NCBI GenBank assembly: GCA_022225965.2
Contig: JAKJXP020000040.1
Span: forward strand, 310,001-374,000
DNA: 64,000 bases
Direction of reading: 5' to 3'
Origin: Diatrype stigma
Taxonomy: Eukaryota; Ascomycota; Sordariomycetes; Xylariales; Diatrypaceae
The position numbers and the translations under genes are program-made. Position 1 is the first letter of the stretch. Each line of letters starts with the position of its first letter. Under the pieces are notes generated by a model. That model saw only the letters and a list, made by a program, of their open reading frames with translations, did not search any database and was not told the DNA's origin. Positions 22,122-32,782 of this stretch are shown one piece after another.

Positions 22122-23672
22122 ATGGCTCACCAACAGGCGACAGAGGAGGGCCCGGGATACAGTACTCTAGAGGTGCATAACAACTACGGAAACTGGACAC
22201 ATTCACGAGTGGAACCACAGGTAGCCTACGATGGTGCAACATTCCCCGAGGCGGCTCCTCAGCCGAAGCCATCAACTCTGTCGCAACGGGACCTCCCCGA
22301 GAATAAAGAAGAAGCAGGGCGGATCTGGGGACTCAAGAGACGGATATTTATCCTTACGGCTCTCCTTGCCGCGCTCGTCCTCATCGGAGCCGGTGTCGGA
22401 GCAGGGGTAGGAGTCACGCAAAGCAGAAGGGGTGGTGCGGTATCAGGGAACAGTGACGACGGAAGTCCCGACCAAAACCGAGTGCCGTATACCTCGCCCG
22501 TTCTGGCCGCGTCCCAGCTCGCCGCCGCGAACTGGACTGATAATTACGGAAACCACTATCGCGGGGTATTCTGGCAGGCACTGGAGACAGGGAACCTCAT
22601 GGTGTCGATCAAGGGCCCGTCTGCCACGTCCTGGGAGGTCGTGGACATCGGAGCGGCGGCCGAGGTCCCGGCGCCCAGTTTCAAGATGAGCGTGCAGAGC
22701 GGCACGAGCATCGCGGCCGTCAGCTACGGCAGCGGCACCTACAGCAGCGGTGACCCCAGCCTGTTCCGCATCTTCGTCGCGTACACGAACTCGGGCGGCT
22801 ACGTGCAGGGCGTCGGCTGCACTAACATGCGCGGCACCAGCGGCTGGTTCGTCGACGATCTGTCGCTGATGCGGTCGGCGAGCCCCGTCTCCCCGGGGTC
22901 GCAGCTGGCGGCGTGGTGGCCCACGTACCGGGACCCCGACAACGCCCGCCTGTTCTTCCAGGACCAGAGCCACCGTCTTAGCATGCTCAGCAGGGTGCAC
23001 TGGCTGAGCGGGCCTTGGACGATCGGGATGTCCACCCTCCAATCCGGGTCGGGCCTCGTCACCGTGCCGGGCTCTCGGGACTGGGAAATCAGCGAGATCA
23101 TGGTATTTTATGTCGAGTCTAGCAGGTTGGTGCACGGGATGATACGTAAAGAAGATGCCTTTGGCACGAACATCACTGGTCAGTCAAGTCCTGCTTTATA
23201 CATACTTACATACCTTGCCCCCTGTCCTCCCCGAAGGCGAGCCCGAGGCTCATGATATAGCGACAAGTAGGTACTAACCAACTAGTTCACATAAGGTCCG
23301 CTAGATCTTTTGACGGTCCAGGAGGGCCTTATCATCCCGCCCACGCAGCTGGCAGCTCTATCGTTCGCTCCCGCAGGCTCGCTCGGACCATTGGACACAT
23401 TCGTCGTGATGCGGTTTCCCAACGGCACCCTGTGGGCGAACTACTGGATTGGATCCATGCCGGGGTTGTTTCCGGACTATAAGTGGAGTGGGGGTTCTGC
23501 CCCTCGGACGGATAATAATATTACCAACTTTTCTGCGATTGCGATGTCCGGGCTCGACGACATGCATATTTATGGGTTGACGACCGATGGCCGTATTCTT
23601 GCATACACAATAGATCGCCAGGACCCTTTCTCATGGAGTTACGAGGAAGAGGTGGGCATTGACATACCTTAG
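22122..23672 (+). CDS. Membrane-anchored fucose-specific-lectin-like beta-propeller protein
   Basis: Two exons, 22122-23178 and 23296-23672, join in phase (AACATCACTG / GTCCGCTAG) to give 477 aa. Residues 1-70 are a hydrophilic cytosolic tail. A transmembrane helix of Leu/Ala/Gly/Val character follows at 74-98, giving a type II topology. The luminal/extracellular part has repeating blades such as SQLAAANWTDNYGNHYRGVFWQ, SGTSIAAVSYGSG, SQLAAWWPTYRDPDNARLFFQD and GLTTDGRILAYTID. Their x-LAA-x-W and aromatic-D pattern is that of the fungal fucose-specific lectin propeller. Several NxT/S sites are present. Sugar binding is not provable from sequence, and the blades are diverged from the soluble lectins. 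Confidence 0.78.
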
Positions 23673-23984
23673 AATATCGTGAATGGAATAACTTCGAAAT
23701 ATATGACATTAATCGTATAAACTACTGTGTTTCTCGCGTGGTATAGAAGTCAAGGTTTGCACTCAGACCCCGTCGAACTGACAGTTCCTCTGATAACCCC
23801 CTTTTCTAACAAATGAACGATGGCTTTCCTTCCACCCTAGTATAAGCAACGTACCTCTTCACCTTCACGCTTCGCAGTTTCCGGGAACGGTTCACATATC
23901 CCCCCTCGCGTCTGCCTCCTGAAAAAAGAGCATTCAAATGCCCCTCTCAACTATTCAAGCAAGAAATCCACCAAGAGCTCCCTT

Positions 23985-24764
23985 TCACTCCGGCGGCCTC
24001 ACCCCCGTCATCTTCGCCAGTGTCTCGACCAGCTGCTCCTGCTTCGCCTCGCTAGCCGCATCGGCCTTCGGACTGCGCTCACGGCTCCAATGCCAATAGG
24101 TGCCCGTCTTCCCGGCGGCGGCGCCCTCACCCAGCGCCAGCAGGACGTAAGTAGCTACGCCGTCGTGAATATTGCCCGGGGCGCCGAAGCCACCCAGCTT
24201 TGTCGGGACCCAGCCGGGCGTGCAAGAATTGACGTCGGTATCCAGCCCGCGGGCCCGGAACCAGCGCGCGAAGTAATTCCCCAGCATGACGACGTGCAGC
24301 TTGCTATCGCTGTACGAGCTGGCCATCAGCCTCTCCGAATCGCCCAGCATGCGCGCCGACCCGTCGCCCGCGGTGTGCATCTCGCTGCTGACGAACAGGT
24401 AGCGGCGCGGCGGGGGGCGCACCAGGCACGTCAGCAGGTACGGGGCCAGGGTGTTGACGGCGAACAGCGACGGGAGGCCGCCCTCGGCGCCGGCGCCCCG
24501 CTGCCGCGAGTTGGTGCCCGCGTTGTGCACGATGGCGTCCCACGGCCCCAGCGCGCTCAGCTGCCCCGCTAGCGTCTTGGTCTCCTCGGTCGACGACAGG
24601 TCCGCCACCAGCACGTCCTGCGCCGCCGGGCAGAGCGCCCGCGCGTCCGCCGCCCGCTGCGCGTTCCGCGCGTGCAGATACACGCTGTGGCCGCGCCCTG
24701 CCAGGGCCTTGGCTGTCAGCGCGCCGACGCCGTCCGAGGAGCCGGTGATGAAGATCTTGGCCAT
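23985..24764 (-). CDS. Short-chain dehydrogenase/reductase
   Basis: Single-exon, 259-aa NAD(P)-dependent oxidoreductase of the classical SDR family. It has the cofactor motif TGSSDGVG (residues 7-14), an Arg-containing ARN after strand 2 that favours NADP, DLSS for adenine binding, NAG at 81-83, a catalytic Ser in SSEMH (126-127) and the active-site YSDSK (151-155). TPGW follows in the PG-motif position. Length is normal and there is no signal peptide. It is convergent with the lectin-like gene. The substrate is unknown. The gene is much more GC-rich than its flanks, so long antisense frames overlap it; these are shadows. Confidence 0.92.
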   Translation of the reverse strand: MAKIFITGSSDGVGALTAKALAGRGHSVYLHARNAQRAADARALCPAAQDVLVADLSSTEETKTLAGQLSALGPWDAIVHNAGTNSRQRGAGAEGGLPSLFAVNTLAPYLLTCLVRPPPRRYLFVSSEMHTAGDGSARMLGDSERLMASSYSDSKLHVVMLGNYFARWFRARGLDTDVNSCTPGWVPTKLGGFGAPGNIHDGVATYVLLALGEGAAAGKTGTYWHWSRERSPKADAASEAKQEQLVETLAKMTGVRPPE

Positions 24765-26123
24765 GTTTCTTTGAAGCTGCGTGAGTTTTTCTTGGCCTTC
24801 CGTGTTTCGGTGGTAGTATACGTGTAAATTAGGGGCAACCAGTTGATAAACAACACGCCCTTTTCTTTCGTTGCAAAGAAAGGGGTAAGTCAGAAAGGGG
24901 TTTGGGAGGTGTGTGTGTCTGATCTGGACCGCGATGCGTCTGTTGCCTATTGAACCACTACCCCGCGTTGGTAGTACCTATAGAGCGCATCGCTATATGC
25001 AGGTCAAAACGATACGGCGTCACGCGGTGTTCGCGATGCTTATACTCCTCTCCGCCGGGGTTTGCGAGCGATCCACCGAGAGCTGAGCGGACTTTAGCAT
25101 AGTGCATCGGCTTAGGTCCGTATTGTTGCAGCTAGCAAATACACCCCGGTATGCAGATCTGTATATTTCGGCGCATCAGTTTCAGTTCTGTCGGCCTGCC
25201 GGCCCGGGCGGTATCCTCCGCGTTGGTTGCGACGCTGGAGGCCCGTCATGAAACCGAGTGACGTCATTATTCCATGTTATTGCAGCTTGTCTCTCACTAA
25301 CTAGAAGGTACACATTCTGGCACTCTGATACTCCAACCGACTTGCAAGTTCTACCTAGGCAATTAGGGGGACACTTATACGGCTCTTGCATAGCCCATAT
25401 AGCACCCCTAGGCTTTCCATTAGACAATCTAATCCGTTCCATCAAGGGCTCTATGACTATTGTGGACAAGGGCAGGTAAGACCATGTTATGAACGTCTGT
25501 TACGACAAGGCGAGGACATCTAATAAAACAACGAATCAGCATATTCTATGAGTAAAGTATATTTCCATTGGTGCAGTCATTGTTACAAGCTACCCATTAT
25601 TTCCTCCGCGGTTCGTACAATCTTCTGTTACGACTTGGTATTGCTAGTATCAAGTCTGTGGATATGATAACCCTACTAATCTCCGGTGGGCTCGAGGCGC
25701 TTCTAAAACATACCAGAACACCATGGATATTCGAGAGGAATACGCCAAAAGCGTCAATAGTGTGAAAAGCAGCCTGCCATGAAGATAATAGCCGGATAGG
25801 CCATTCTCGTTGGTGCACCATATGGAACCCCCTATCATACACTGGGAAGAGCCGCTGCACATGACGCGCATATCAAGCTGTCCCTCGAGTATCGTAGGTT
25901 TCTGGTGGACTACCACTTCAAGGGACTAGGTGATAGCCGGCGTGAACGGCGACTTGATGCATATCACCACGGTTGCCGCCTAAGTCACCATGTCGCTTAT
26001 GACCTCATAAGAAAACCATACGGTTGGCTTAGATCGCTTTGGTCCTCTAGACAGCACGACAAATAGTTGAGGTAGAAGCTACTACCATAGCACAGTATAT
26101 GCAGTGCAAGGTGTTAGGGTCTA
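24765..26123. other. Intergenic region, no gene seen
   Basis: 1.36 kb between the SDR and UPF3 genes on the same strand, so promoter of the SDR and 3' region of UPF3. Short frames at 25258-25916 overlap on both strands and show no motif. Confidence 0.5.
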
Positions 26124-28229
26124 TCAACTAGGTGCAGTCGAGCTCGGCGTGTCCTTCGAAGCAGTTGGTGCCGTCTTAGAAGAAGACGCAGCCGCCTCGC
26201 CAGACGCGGCAGCAGCAGTGGAACCAGCATCTTTCTGAGCCCCTCCACCGCCGCCACCTTTCCGCCCACGACCCCGTCCTCCACGTTTCGGACGCTCGGC
26301 CTGGGCCTGGGTCTGGGTCTGGGTCTGGGTCTGTGTTTGACCCTCAGTGGTGCTCGCTTTGTCTTTCTCTTTCTCTTTCTCGCTCGTGTTCTGCTGTTGT
26401 TGCGGAGGTGCCGCTGCTTTCTTGATATCCTTCCTCTCGAGCACCTGCACGGAGCCCTGCGCTACTGAGATGGGACTGGCGGCGGCGGCCTTGACAAGGG
26501 CGTCATGTTTGGTGAAGTCGACGTAGGCGAAACCCTTGCGCTTGTCAATCTCAACAAATGTTACGGTCCCAAAAGCCTCCATGCTCTGCTTTAGTGCGGT
26601 CTCAGTGATTCCCTGCGAAGGGTTGGCGTGTTTGACGAATGCGCGAGTTGCGCCCGCCGTGATAGCAGGTTGGGGTTGTCCCTTCTTCTGCGAGGGCGGA
26701 GCCGCTGATTTCGACGTGGACTTCCCTGCGGCTGCCTTTGGTCCAGTAGGTGGTGTTGGCGTCGGAGGTGCAGAAGCTGTCGTGGATGTAGTCGAGCCTG
26801 CCGGCGTAGAGCTAGTCGCATTTTCTTTGCGTTTAAGGATGATGGGTGTGGGTTGGGGCAACGGTTTGGCAGTTGTGCCTGATGCTTCATTGCCCTTACC
26901 CTTCGCATCGTCCTTGGGGGTGTTCTGCTTGCTAGCTTTGTTGCGAGATCTCCGAGAACTTTCGCCTGCCGGCGCCTTTGGTGCAGTGGGCGTAGATTGA
27001 GGTGCTGAAGAAGCTGAAGCATCGGCAACTGATGCGGTAGATGCACTTTCCTTGGTTTCTTTAGCCTCCTTAGTTTCTTTAGATTCTTTAGGTTCTTTCG
27101 AATCTTTAGAATCCTTTCCGGGGTCGACTTTGGCCGCCGCCTCTGCTTTAGCAGCGTCTTGGCGGGCTCTCCTATGAGCACTGCCAGGGCTTAGACCTAA
27201 GTCACGCTGTAAAAGCTTAGCAGCTGCCGCAATGCCGGCACGCCGACTCTTCGGTTGAGCGGACTCTTCAGCAGACTTAGCCGCGGCAGTCTGTGCAGCT
27301 ACAGCCTTCGCGGCCTCGGCTGCCTCCTGCGCTGCGGCTTTCTTAGTCAAAAGCTTGACAGGCTCCTTCGGTTTATCCTTTTCCTTCTCGCCCGATTTGT
27401 CAGATTTATCAGCCTTGGAGTCTTTGCCCTTCTTCTTAGGATCTTCTGCGGCAGCCTTGGATTTCCCGCTTTGAGATTCATGCCGAGTGTGCTTAGAACT
27501 CTTCGCATTTGCAGCTTCCTTTACTTTGTTCGCCCTTTTCTCCTTCAGGTACTGAACAAGTGGTGTAGTGGTGACTTTCGTATCATCTGGGGCGGATTCT
27601 TCTGATACCTGCTCATTCTCTGCATCCTTTGTAGGTGTAGGTTGCGTGAGTGACTGGAGAAAAGCCTGAAACTCGGGGTCCTGATCGATCGTGCCTTGTC
27701 TCGGGTCCGTACGCTTCTTGGCAGTAGGTATCTTCTGAAATTGGGCGATCTCGACATATGGGGGACCGACCAGGGCGGAGTCATTCATAGTCCGTTTAGC
27801 ATCCTCCCAAGTAGACCTTTGGACGAGGTCCGACAAGTGGATAATATCATCGGTTTTGACGACGTGTAGGTAGCATCGAGCTGGCTGCGAAGGAAATGAT
27901 GGACTAGATGATGGCATATTAGCTTGCTGATTCCGCACGTTGATGGGTGATGGGGCTGGTACTAACTCATGCGAAACGGTGCCCGTCTGGAATTGAGACC
28001 AATCTACTCTTCCATTTCCATCTTTCCACTCATCTCCTAGGATGTTCCAGGCTTCCTCTGCGGTTATTCCGGGCGGGAGTCGGCGAACAACGACTTTCTT
28101 TCCGGTGATAGGGGCTTTCGTCTTGCCTGTCTTTGATCCATCAGGGGGGGCCTGGCTGGTACTCTCCTGAGACACGCCATTGGTGGTGGAATTGGCGTTA
28201 GCCTTGCGGGAGTTTGACGCCGAAGTCAT
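26124..28229 (-). CDS. UPF3: Nonsense-mediated mRNA decay factor UPF3 (Smg4/UPF3 domain)
   Basis: 701-codon ORF from the ATG at 28229. The N-terminal Smg4/UPF3 RNP-like domain (about residues 43-200) shows KKVVVRRLPPGITAEEAW, CYLHVVKTDDIIHLSDLV, GPPYVEIAQFQKIP and the diagnostic DPRQGTIDQDPEFQAFL. UPF3 binds UPF2 and links exon-junction or 3'-UTR context to UPF1 during mRNA surveillance, shuttling between nucleus and cytoplasm. The middle is long, Lys/Ala/Glu-rich low complexity. A second RRM-like segment lies at about residues 530-605 (TRAFVKHANP ... KRKGFAYVDFTKHD ... SVQVLERK). The C-terminus has QTQTQT repeats and an RGG/GGG-type basic tail. A 54-bp in-phase intron (27938-27885; gtgcgg...ttcgcag) may interrupt the first domain, since the PSSSPSFPSQ segment there is unlike UPF3; this is unproven. 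Confidence 0.88.
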   Translation of the reverse strand: MTSASNSRKANANSTTNGVSQESTSQAPPDGSKTGKTKAPITGKKVVVRRLPPGITAEEAWNILGDEWKDGNGRVDWSQFQTGTVSHELVPAPSPINVRNQQANMPSSSPSFPSQPARCYLHVVKTDDIIHLSDLVQRSTWEDAKRTMNDSALVGPPYVEIAQFQKIPTAKKRTDPRQGTIDQDPEFQAFLQSLTQPTPTKDAENEQVSEESAPDDTKVTTTPLVQYLKEKRANKVKEAANAKSSKHTRHESQSGKSKAAAEDPKKKGKDSKADKSDKSGEKEKDKPKEPVKLLTKKAAAQEAAEAAKAVAAQTAAAKSAEESAQPKSRRAGIAAAAKLLQRDLGLSPGSAHRRARQDAAKAEAAAKVDPGKDSKDSKEPKESKETKEAKETKESASTASVADASASSAPQSTPTAPKAPAGESSRRSRNKASKQNTPKDDAKGKGNEASGTTAKPLPQPTPIILKRKENATSSTPAGSTTSTTASAPPTPTPPTGPKAAAGKSTSKSAAPPSQKKGQPQPAITAGATRAFVKHANPSQGITETALKQSMEAFGTVTFVEIDKRKGFAYVDFTKHDALVKAAAASPISVAQGSVQVLERKDIKKAAAPPQQQQNTSEKEKEKDKASTTEGQTQTQTQTQTQAQAERPKRGGRGRGRKGGGGGGAQKDAGSTAAAASGEAAASSSKTAPTASKDTPSSTAPS

Positions 28230-29843
28230 GGTTCTTTGTTTAATCTGCGGATGGTGGTAGAGTATATAATGTCTCTGTCGTCAGAATATGTCAATTGCGC
28301 TCGATAGTAGAGCCGGTGGTGCGGCTGATGTGTGTCGAGGTTGCTTAATGCTTCATTCGCAAGACTAGTTATCGTAAAACCGCGCAAGGAGGTAAATACG
28401 GTGTCGGGGAAGCATGGCTGGATCTTGTGAGAAGGAGAAGTATCGGTGTCAAGCCGCCGACAAAGGGAAAGCGATGGTACCAAAAGTGGCTTAAGTGGTT
28501 TTGAAAAGACGAAGGTGCGACGCGACTCCGTATCCCTATTGTCCACATGCAACTCCTGCCTCGGAGCTATTGTTACTGCGTGTAATTAAGACGCCCAGAA
28601 TTGGGTACGTAGTTACCCCACCACGTCTTTCTGCCACACAACACCGCCCCTGTTGAGTTTATTTAGCGGGTTCGTGGGTTAGGGTTGTTGGCTCTCCATG
28701 CACTAATTGTAGATCACTTTCAGTCATTCGCACCTCCTTATTGGACGGACATAGATTTTGTCAAAATATTTTCGGGATATTTCCATGCTCCTGTTCTCTT
28801 CTTCCAGTTTTCATTGGGTGTTGTGTTCCAGCGCTTAGCCTAATTATGGTTCGTCGTTTTAAAGTCTTATGTCAAACGCAACCTGATGCCGAGTTTAATT
28901 CTATCTTGTTAGTCGACAAGGCGTACGGCATGGGACCAAGTACCGGAAGTTCATAAAAAGCTGCCAAGGGTATCAAATAGGAACTGGGTTAAGGGGAAAG
29001 TAGCGGGGTGGAGACAGACAGAAGGAAAGGACATGGAGAAGGGACTTGTTCATAAGGACTGACTGTACAAGGGCGCGAAATTCACATGTTCCTTAATCAA
29101 CTGCCCATGGACGAAGAAGCTGTGTGAGGTTGCACTTGTGGGTTATGATAGTGAGGGAATGAAGCGCGTCTGAGGACGCCTTCCTACCGACTGGGATGGA
29201 TTGAAAGTCGCAGTGGGCGATATCCAAGACGAGCTTCGTAGATTCTGCGTCGTCGTCGGGAAGCACTGTGGTCCACTGTCGACAGTCCACCACCATCAGG
29301 CTTCTTCAACCCCACGAAGCCGCCGTGATACATACAACTGTTTCCAAAACAGATCTTAACATGATAAAGTCTTGAGCAGACAACCAAGGTTACAGCTTCC
29401 TGGTGCTCGTGTGGCTGTTCCTGCTCCGGTCGTCCTTGGCCCACAAAGTGCCCATTCGTACTGCTGCTCGATGCGGGTGGCTCTGCGGCGAGTTTTGATT
29501 ACACGTAGGGAAGAATGCATTTGTTTACGTCGACAAAAAGGTGCAAATCCCCGTCTGAATCGATTATCCAAGAATCGATGTCGTCGGCAACTGTGGACAA
29601 TCGAATTTGGACTATCATAGACCACTTCAGGATGTAGCAACAAACAGGTTAGTACTTTTTATTGTAGTAATCTATCCTACTTGCAGCAGGCCCAAGCTCT
29701 TCATTAACTCTTTCTATGGCCTGAAAACTGGCTCTCCTCAAAGAAACTCCGTCTCCCCCTTGACCCTCTGGTAACCTACAGAGGGTACCAAACATCGTAC
29801 CTGCTTCGTTCAATCATAGCTCGAGAAATTCGGTTGACTGCTG
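28230..29843. other. Intergenic region, no gene seen
   Basis: 1.6 kb upstream of UPF3. Small overlapping frames on both strands (for example 28741-28956 and 29093-29643) have no recognisable domain and no consistent splice structure. I call none of them. Confidence 0.5.
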
Positions 29844-30433
29844 CTATTCGAAAACCCTGTCGGCAGTGCGCTTATCCCATCTGTCGAAGAAGACCTTCAG
29901 GGGTGTATTGGCCTTGGCTAAGAAAGATCAGTAACCATTTGGGAAAACATCGGATGCTGTACATGGGAGTAGGTACCTCTGTGGGCTTGATTCTCAAGGT
30001 CGATAAGGCCAGAGAAGTACACACCTCCCGAAGGTGACATCTGGAGGATCGACTTGCCGACTGTGACGATGCCTGCTACCATCTCTTCCAGGGGGTCGCC
30101 CGCGAGATTGGACTTTTTGACGAAGTCAAGCACCCAGCTCCACATGTGGCGGAATGCAATGCTTGCGTGATCGAAGCCTCTCTTCAGAAACTTGAAGTCG
30201 CTGTAGAACTCTGGATCCTTGCCGGCCTCGGTGCCGAGGTGATTCATGAGTTGGATGAAGGAATCCCACAGGCATTTTCTTGCCTCCAACAGGATCCTCT
30301 CGGTACATCCAAATTTTATGAGGTATTGGAGGATGATGTTCAGCGTGATTTGGATCTCATCTGCATTATAGACGTGGTTGTGGCAGCAGCTGCAGCAGTG
30401 GTTGCAGTCAATGGGCTTGGATGTTACAGGCAT
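29844..30433 (-). CDS. Orphan small protein with N-terminal Cys/His cluster
   Basis: Two exons, 30433-30025 and 29917-29844, join in phase across a 107-bp intron (gtgtgt...tttcttag) to give 160 aa. The start is the ATG at 30433; the frame extends upstream only to a TTG. The N-terminus carries a dense metal-binding-like cluster, DCNHCCSCCHNH (residues 9-20). The remainder looks like amphipathic helices (NIILQYLIKFGCTERILLE, IAFRHMWSWVLDFVKKSN) and ends KVFFDRWDKRTADRVFE. No signal peptide or membrane segment. I do not recognise a family. Codon-like composition, a clean splice and the charged tail argue that it is real; function is unknown. Confidence 0.55.
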
Positions 30434-31520
30434 CTTGGTAATCTGATCCGGTTGGCGATATTGTTCATGTATCGATAAGGAGTCAGGTATGTCGAAGGAA
30501 GGGATCAATGCAAGGCGCTCTGTTCTGGATACTAGGTATTGTTTGTGTTTGTATCACGAAGAAGGCGTGTTTCTTTGTTGCGGAACTCTGGACTGGAGTG
30601 GAATATGTTGCTGCTGTATGCTGCTGCTGGTTGGTTGCCCCGGAGGAGCCAGGTCAGATTAGATTGTTGATAACTGGCCTGAGGGTTGTAACTGCTCTGC
30701 TTGGGGGCAAGAACAATACTTCGTGAAACTAGGAGCACACAACTAGTTAGCTGGATGTGATGATGAAGTCAGGAAAGCAATTCCAGGACATGTCAAATAT
30801 ATTGAATGACTAGGTATGAAGGTGGTTTGGTATCTTACCTCCCTAGCAGCTAGAATACTACTGGCTGACTGGGCAATGATCAAAACATTTGATGTCTGGA
30901 GGATGGGTAGGTGGTAGATTATCGTCCGGACAATGTTGATTTTGTAGAGTAGTCTTGCTTGACGTTGTAGGTCCTGGATCAGTGGTAGGGCAGTCCCCCT
31001 TAGCTGAAGATTCAAATGCTCACCTTCAGCAGAATTAGACTGCTACCGACTAAGCCCTAATTATCCTATGCTTGCTTACCAGTGACGAAGCCTTTCTAAT
31101 GGTATATTTCACGGGGTGCATGTGACTGCTAGTCAACGGCCCAGTTTGAGAAGAATGCTTCTTCGTGTGTACGCATGCTGTAAAAGCTATGGTCGGTTGC
31201 TTCATGTCAGATCGTCGAGCAAACAAATGGCATGCCATTGAGGATAGGGCAGGTGCTGCCAACTACAGGCAATACGCAAGTGTCCTCCAGTATAAACAGC
31301 CACTATCTCTATTATATTACGGTGCGCAAACATGGCAACAACTGAAATGATGCCATATAATAAGTCTTCACCCCGGGGAACTCTGAGTGATGCTCACTGC
31401 TAGGGTGAGAAAATGTGATTATATCCTTTGGGGCTGCCAGGTTTTCTGTCAGTTTACCCACTCGGTCTGATATCGATTATTTCGTTCACTATAATGAAGC
31501 TGTGTTTAATACTAGCAGAT
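30434..31520. other. Intergenic region, no gene seen
   Basis: About 1.1 kb between the orphan gene and the LTR element insertion. No coding sequence or repeat recognised. Confidence 0.5.
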
Positions 31521-31525
31521 AGGGA

Positions 31526-31775
31526 TATAATAGCCTACGGCCGAGCGAAGGAAATAGATACCTGAAGAGACTTCACAATGAGATTGTGAGGGTATTCAGC
31601 ACTTTACACTTAGGCTTCCTTGCGTTGCTTTGGATGAAGACCAAATACGCGTTGAATGCCAGTATCAGTGGGTTGTGCAATTTGTTGTTTCTAGGAAAGC
31701 TAGAGCTAAGTGGGTGGTGGTATGGGATATAAGTAGGTATGTAGTAGGTAAGTGGCACCTGCCTATGGCATTACA
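31526..31775 (-). repeat. 3' LTR of the small retrotransposon
   Basis: 250-bp direct repeat, preceded on the minus strand by the G-rich polypurine tract and followed by the TCCCT (AGGGA) target-site duplication. Confidence 0.92.
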
Positions 31776-31786
31776 ACCCCCCCTTT
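31776..31786 (-). other. Polypurine tract
   Basis: Minus-strand AAAGGGGGGGT directly abuts the 3' LTR, the position and composition expected for plus-strand DNA priming. Confidence 0.75.
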
Positions 31787-31919
31787 AAAAAGAAGATTAT
31801 CGCGTCCCTGTGATATAAAGAAGTAAGCCATATTGTTGAAGTTATTCCGAACCGTCCTCACGCTTAGCCTTCTCGCCGTTGCCGTTGCCGTTCCTTCAAT
31901 CCGGAGCCTCCTCAGGCCG

Positions 31920-32450
31920 TTAAAGCCATCCGTACGTATCCTTATCCATCCAATTCATTCCGTACGTATTGTTATCCATCCAATCCTCCAAGTTGGCTGT
32001 CAGGATCTGGACGGCGGTATTCTTGACGGCTTTCTCGGTATATTTCTCAACGGGAGTAGGGCTTTCCATAGGGGTAGGGCTTTCGATGCTTTCGACGTTC
32101 GAATCCTTGACGGCGGGAGCTTGTTTTTCGATGGGCTTCTCGACAATGGGCTTTTCGATGGGCTTGCTTAGGATAAATGGAGTATTGGGGCCATCGGCTA
32201 GGAAATTTTCGAAAGTGGCGTCCCTTCTTTTGATGAAGGCATTCCAAAGCTGGCAGGCTCCATCGATAGAGCGACCATAGTAAGAATCTGGATCCTCCAG
32301 CCAGCGTTCGCATATCCATTGTACGCTGTTTAGCAATATACCTTCAACTTCGTTCCAGCTGAACTGTGCCAAACGATCGAGGTTTACGTTGCATCCGTCG
32401 AATAGATCTTCGAGTTCGGGCTCGGGTTCGGGCTCGGGCGTTGAAGCCAT
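31920..32450 (-). CDS. 176-aa ORF inside the non-autonomous LTR element
   Basis: Only long ORF of the element, in the same orientation, starting at ATG 32450. It begins with an acidic EPEPEPELEDLF stretch. It then has a globular-looking part (FSWNEVEGILLNSVQWICERWLE, GACQLWNAFIKRRDATFENFL), Pro/Lys/Glu repeats (PIEKPIVEKPIEK, ESPTPMESPTPVEK) and a C-terminal internal duplication (MDNNTYGMN / MDKDTYGWL). It shows no zinc knuckle, protease or polymerase motif. It could be a reduced gag-like protein or a captured host fragment; I cannot decide. It is not interrupted by stops, in contrast to the RIP-damaged elements further right. Confidence 0.55.
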   Translation of the reverse strand: MASTPEPEPEPELEDLFDGCNVNLDRLAQFSWNEVEGILLNSVQWICERWLEDPDSYYGRSIDGACQLWNAFIKRRDATFENFLADGPNTPFILSKPIEKPIVEKPIEKQAPAVKDSNVESIESPTPMESPTPVEKYTEKAVKNTAVQILTANLEDWMDNNTYGMNWMDKDTYGWL

Positions 32451-32769
32451 AGCGAAAAAGCGAAAGCAAGAGCAATCACTGAATGACTTCGCTGCGTAGA
32501 AGAACAGGCTGCCTCGGGCCTGGGTCTCGGGCGTCCTTTTCCACCCTAATTCCGGTTGATGATGGCATCAATCGGTCGGAAGAGATTTCGGTTTGGTTGT
32601 GGCCTACCAAACGCGGGGCGCAGGCACTCCCCCCTAGGTCGAAATGATAATAGATCAATCAAAAGAAAAAGAAAAATGGATGGGGGGAATCTAATGATTG
32701 ATGGGTTGATTTCTGTTGACGGGATCCAAAGGATCGGTATCTCGATCGATGGAAGATCGAGAAGGGTTA

Positions 32770-32782
32770 GGAAATGCTACCA
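32770..32782 (-). other. Putative primer-binding site
   Basis: Minus-strand TGGTAGCATTTCC begins at the first base after the 5' LTR. TGGTAGC matches the start of initiator-Met-type primer-binding sites as used by Ty1 (TGGTAGCGCC). Only about seven bases match, so the exact primer tRNA is uncertain. Confidence 0.6.
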
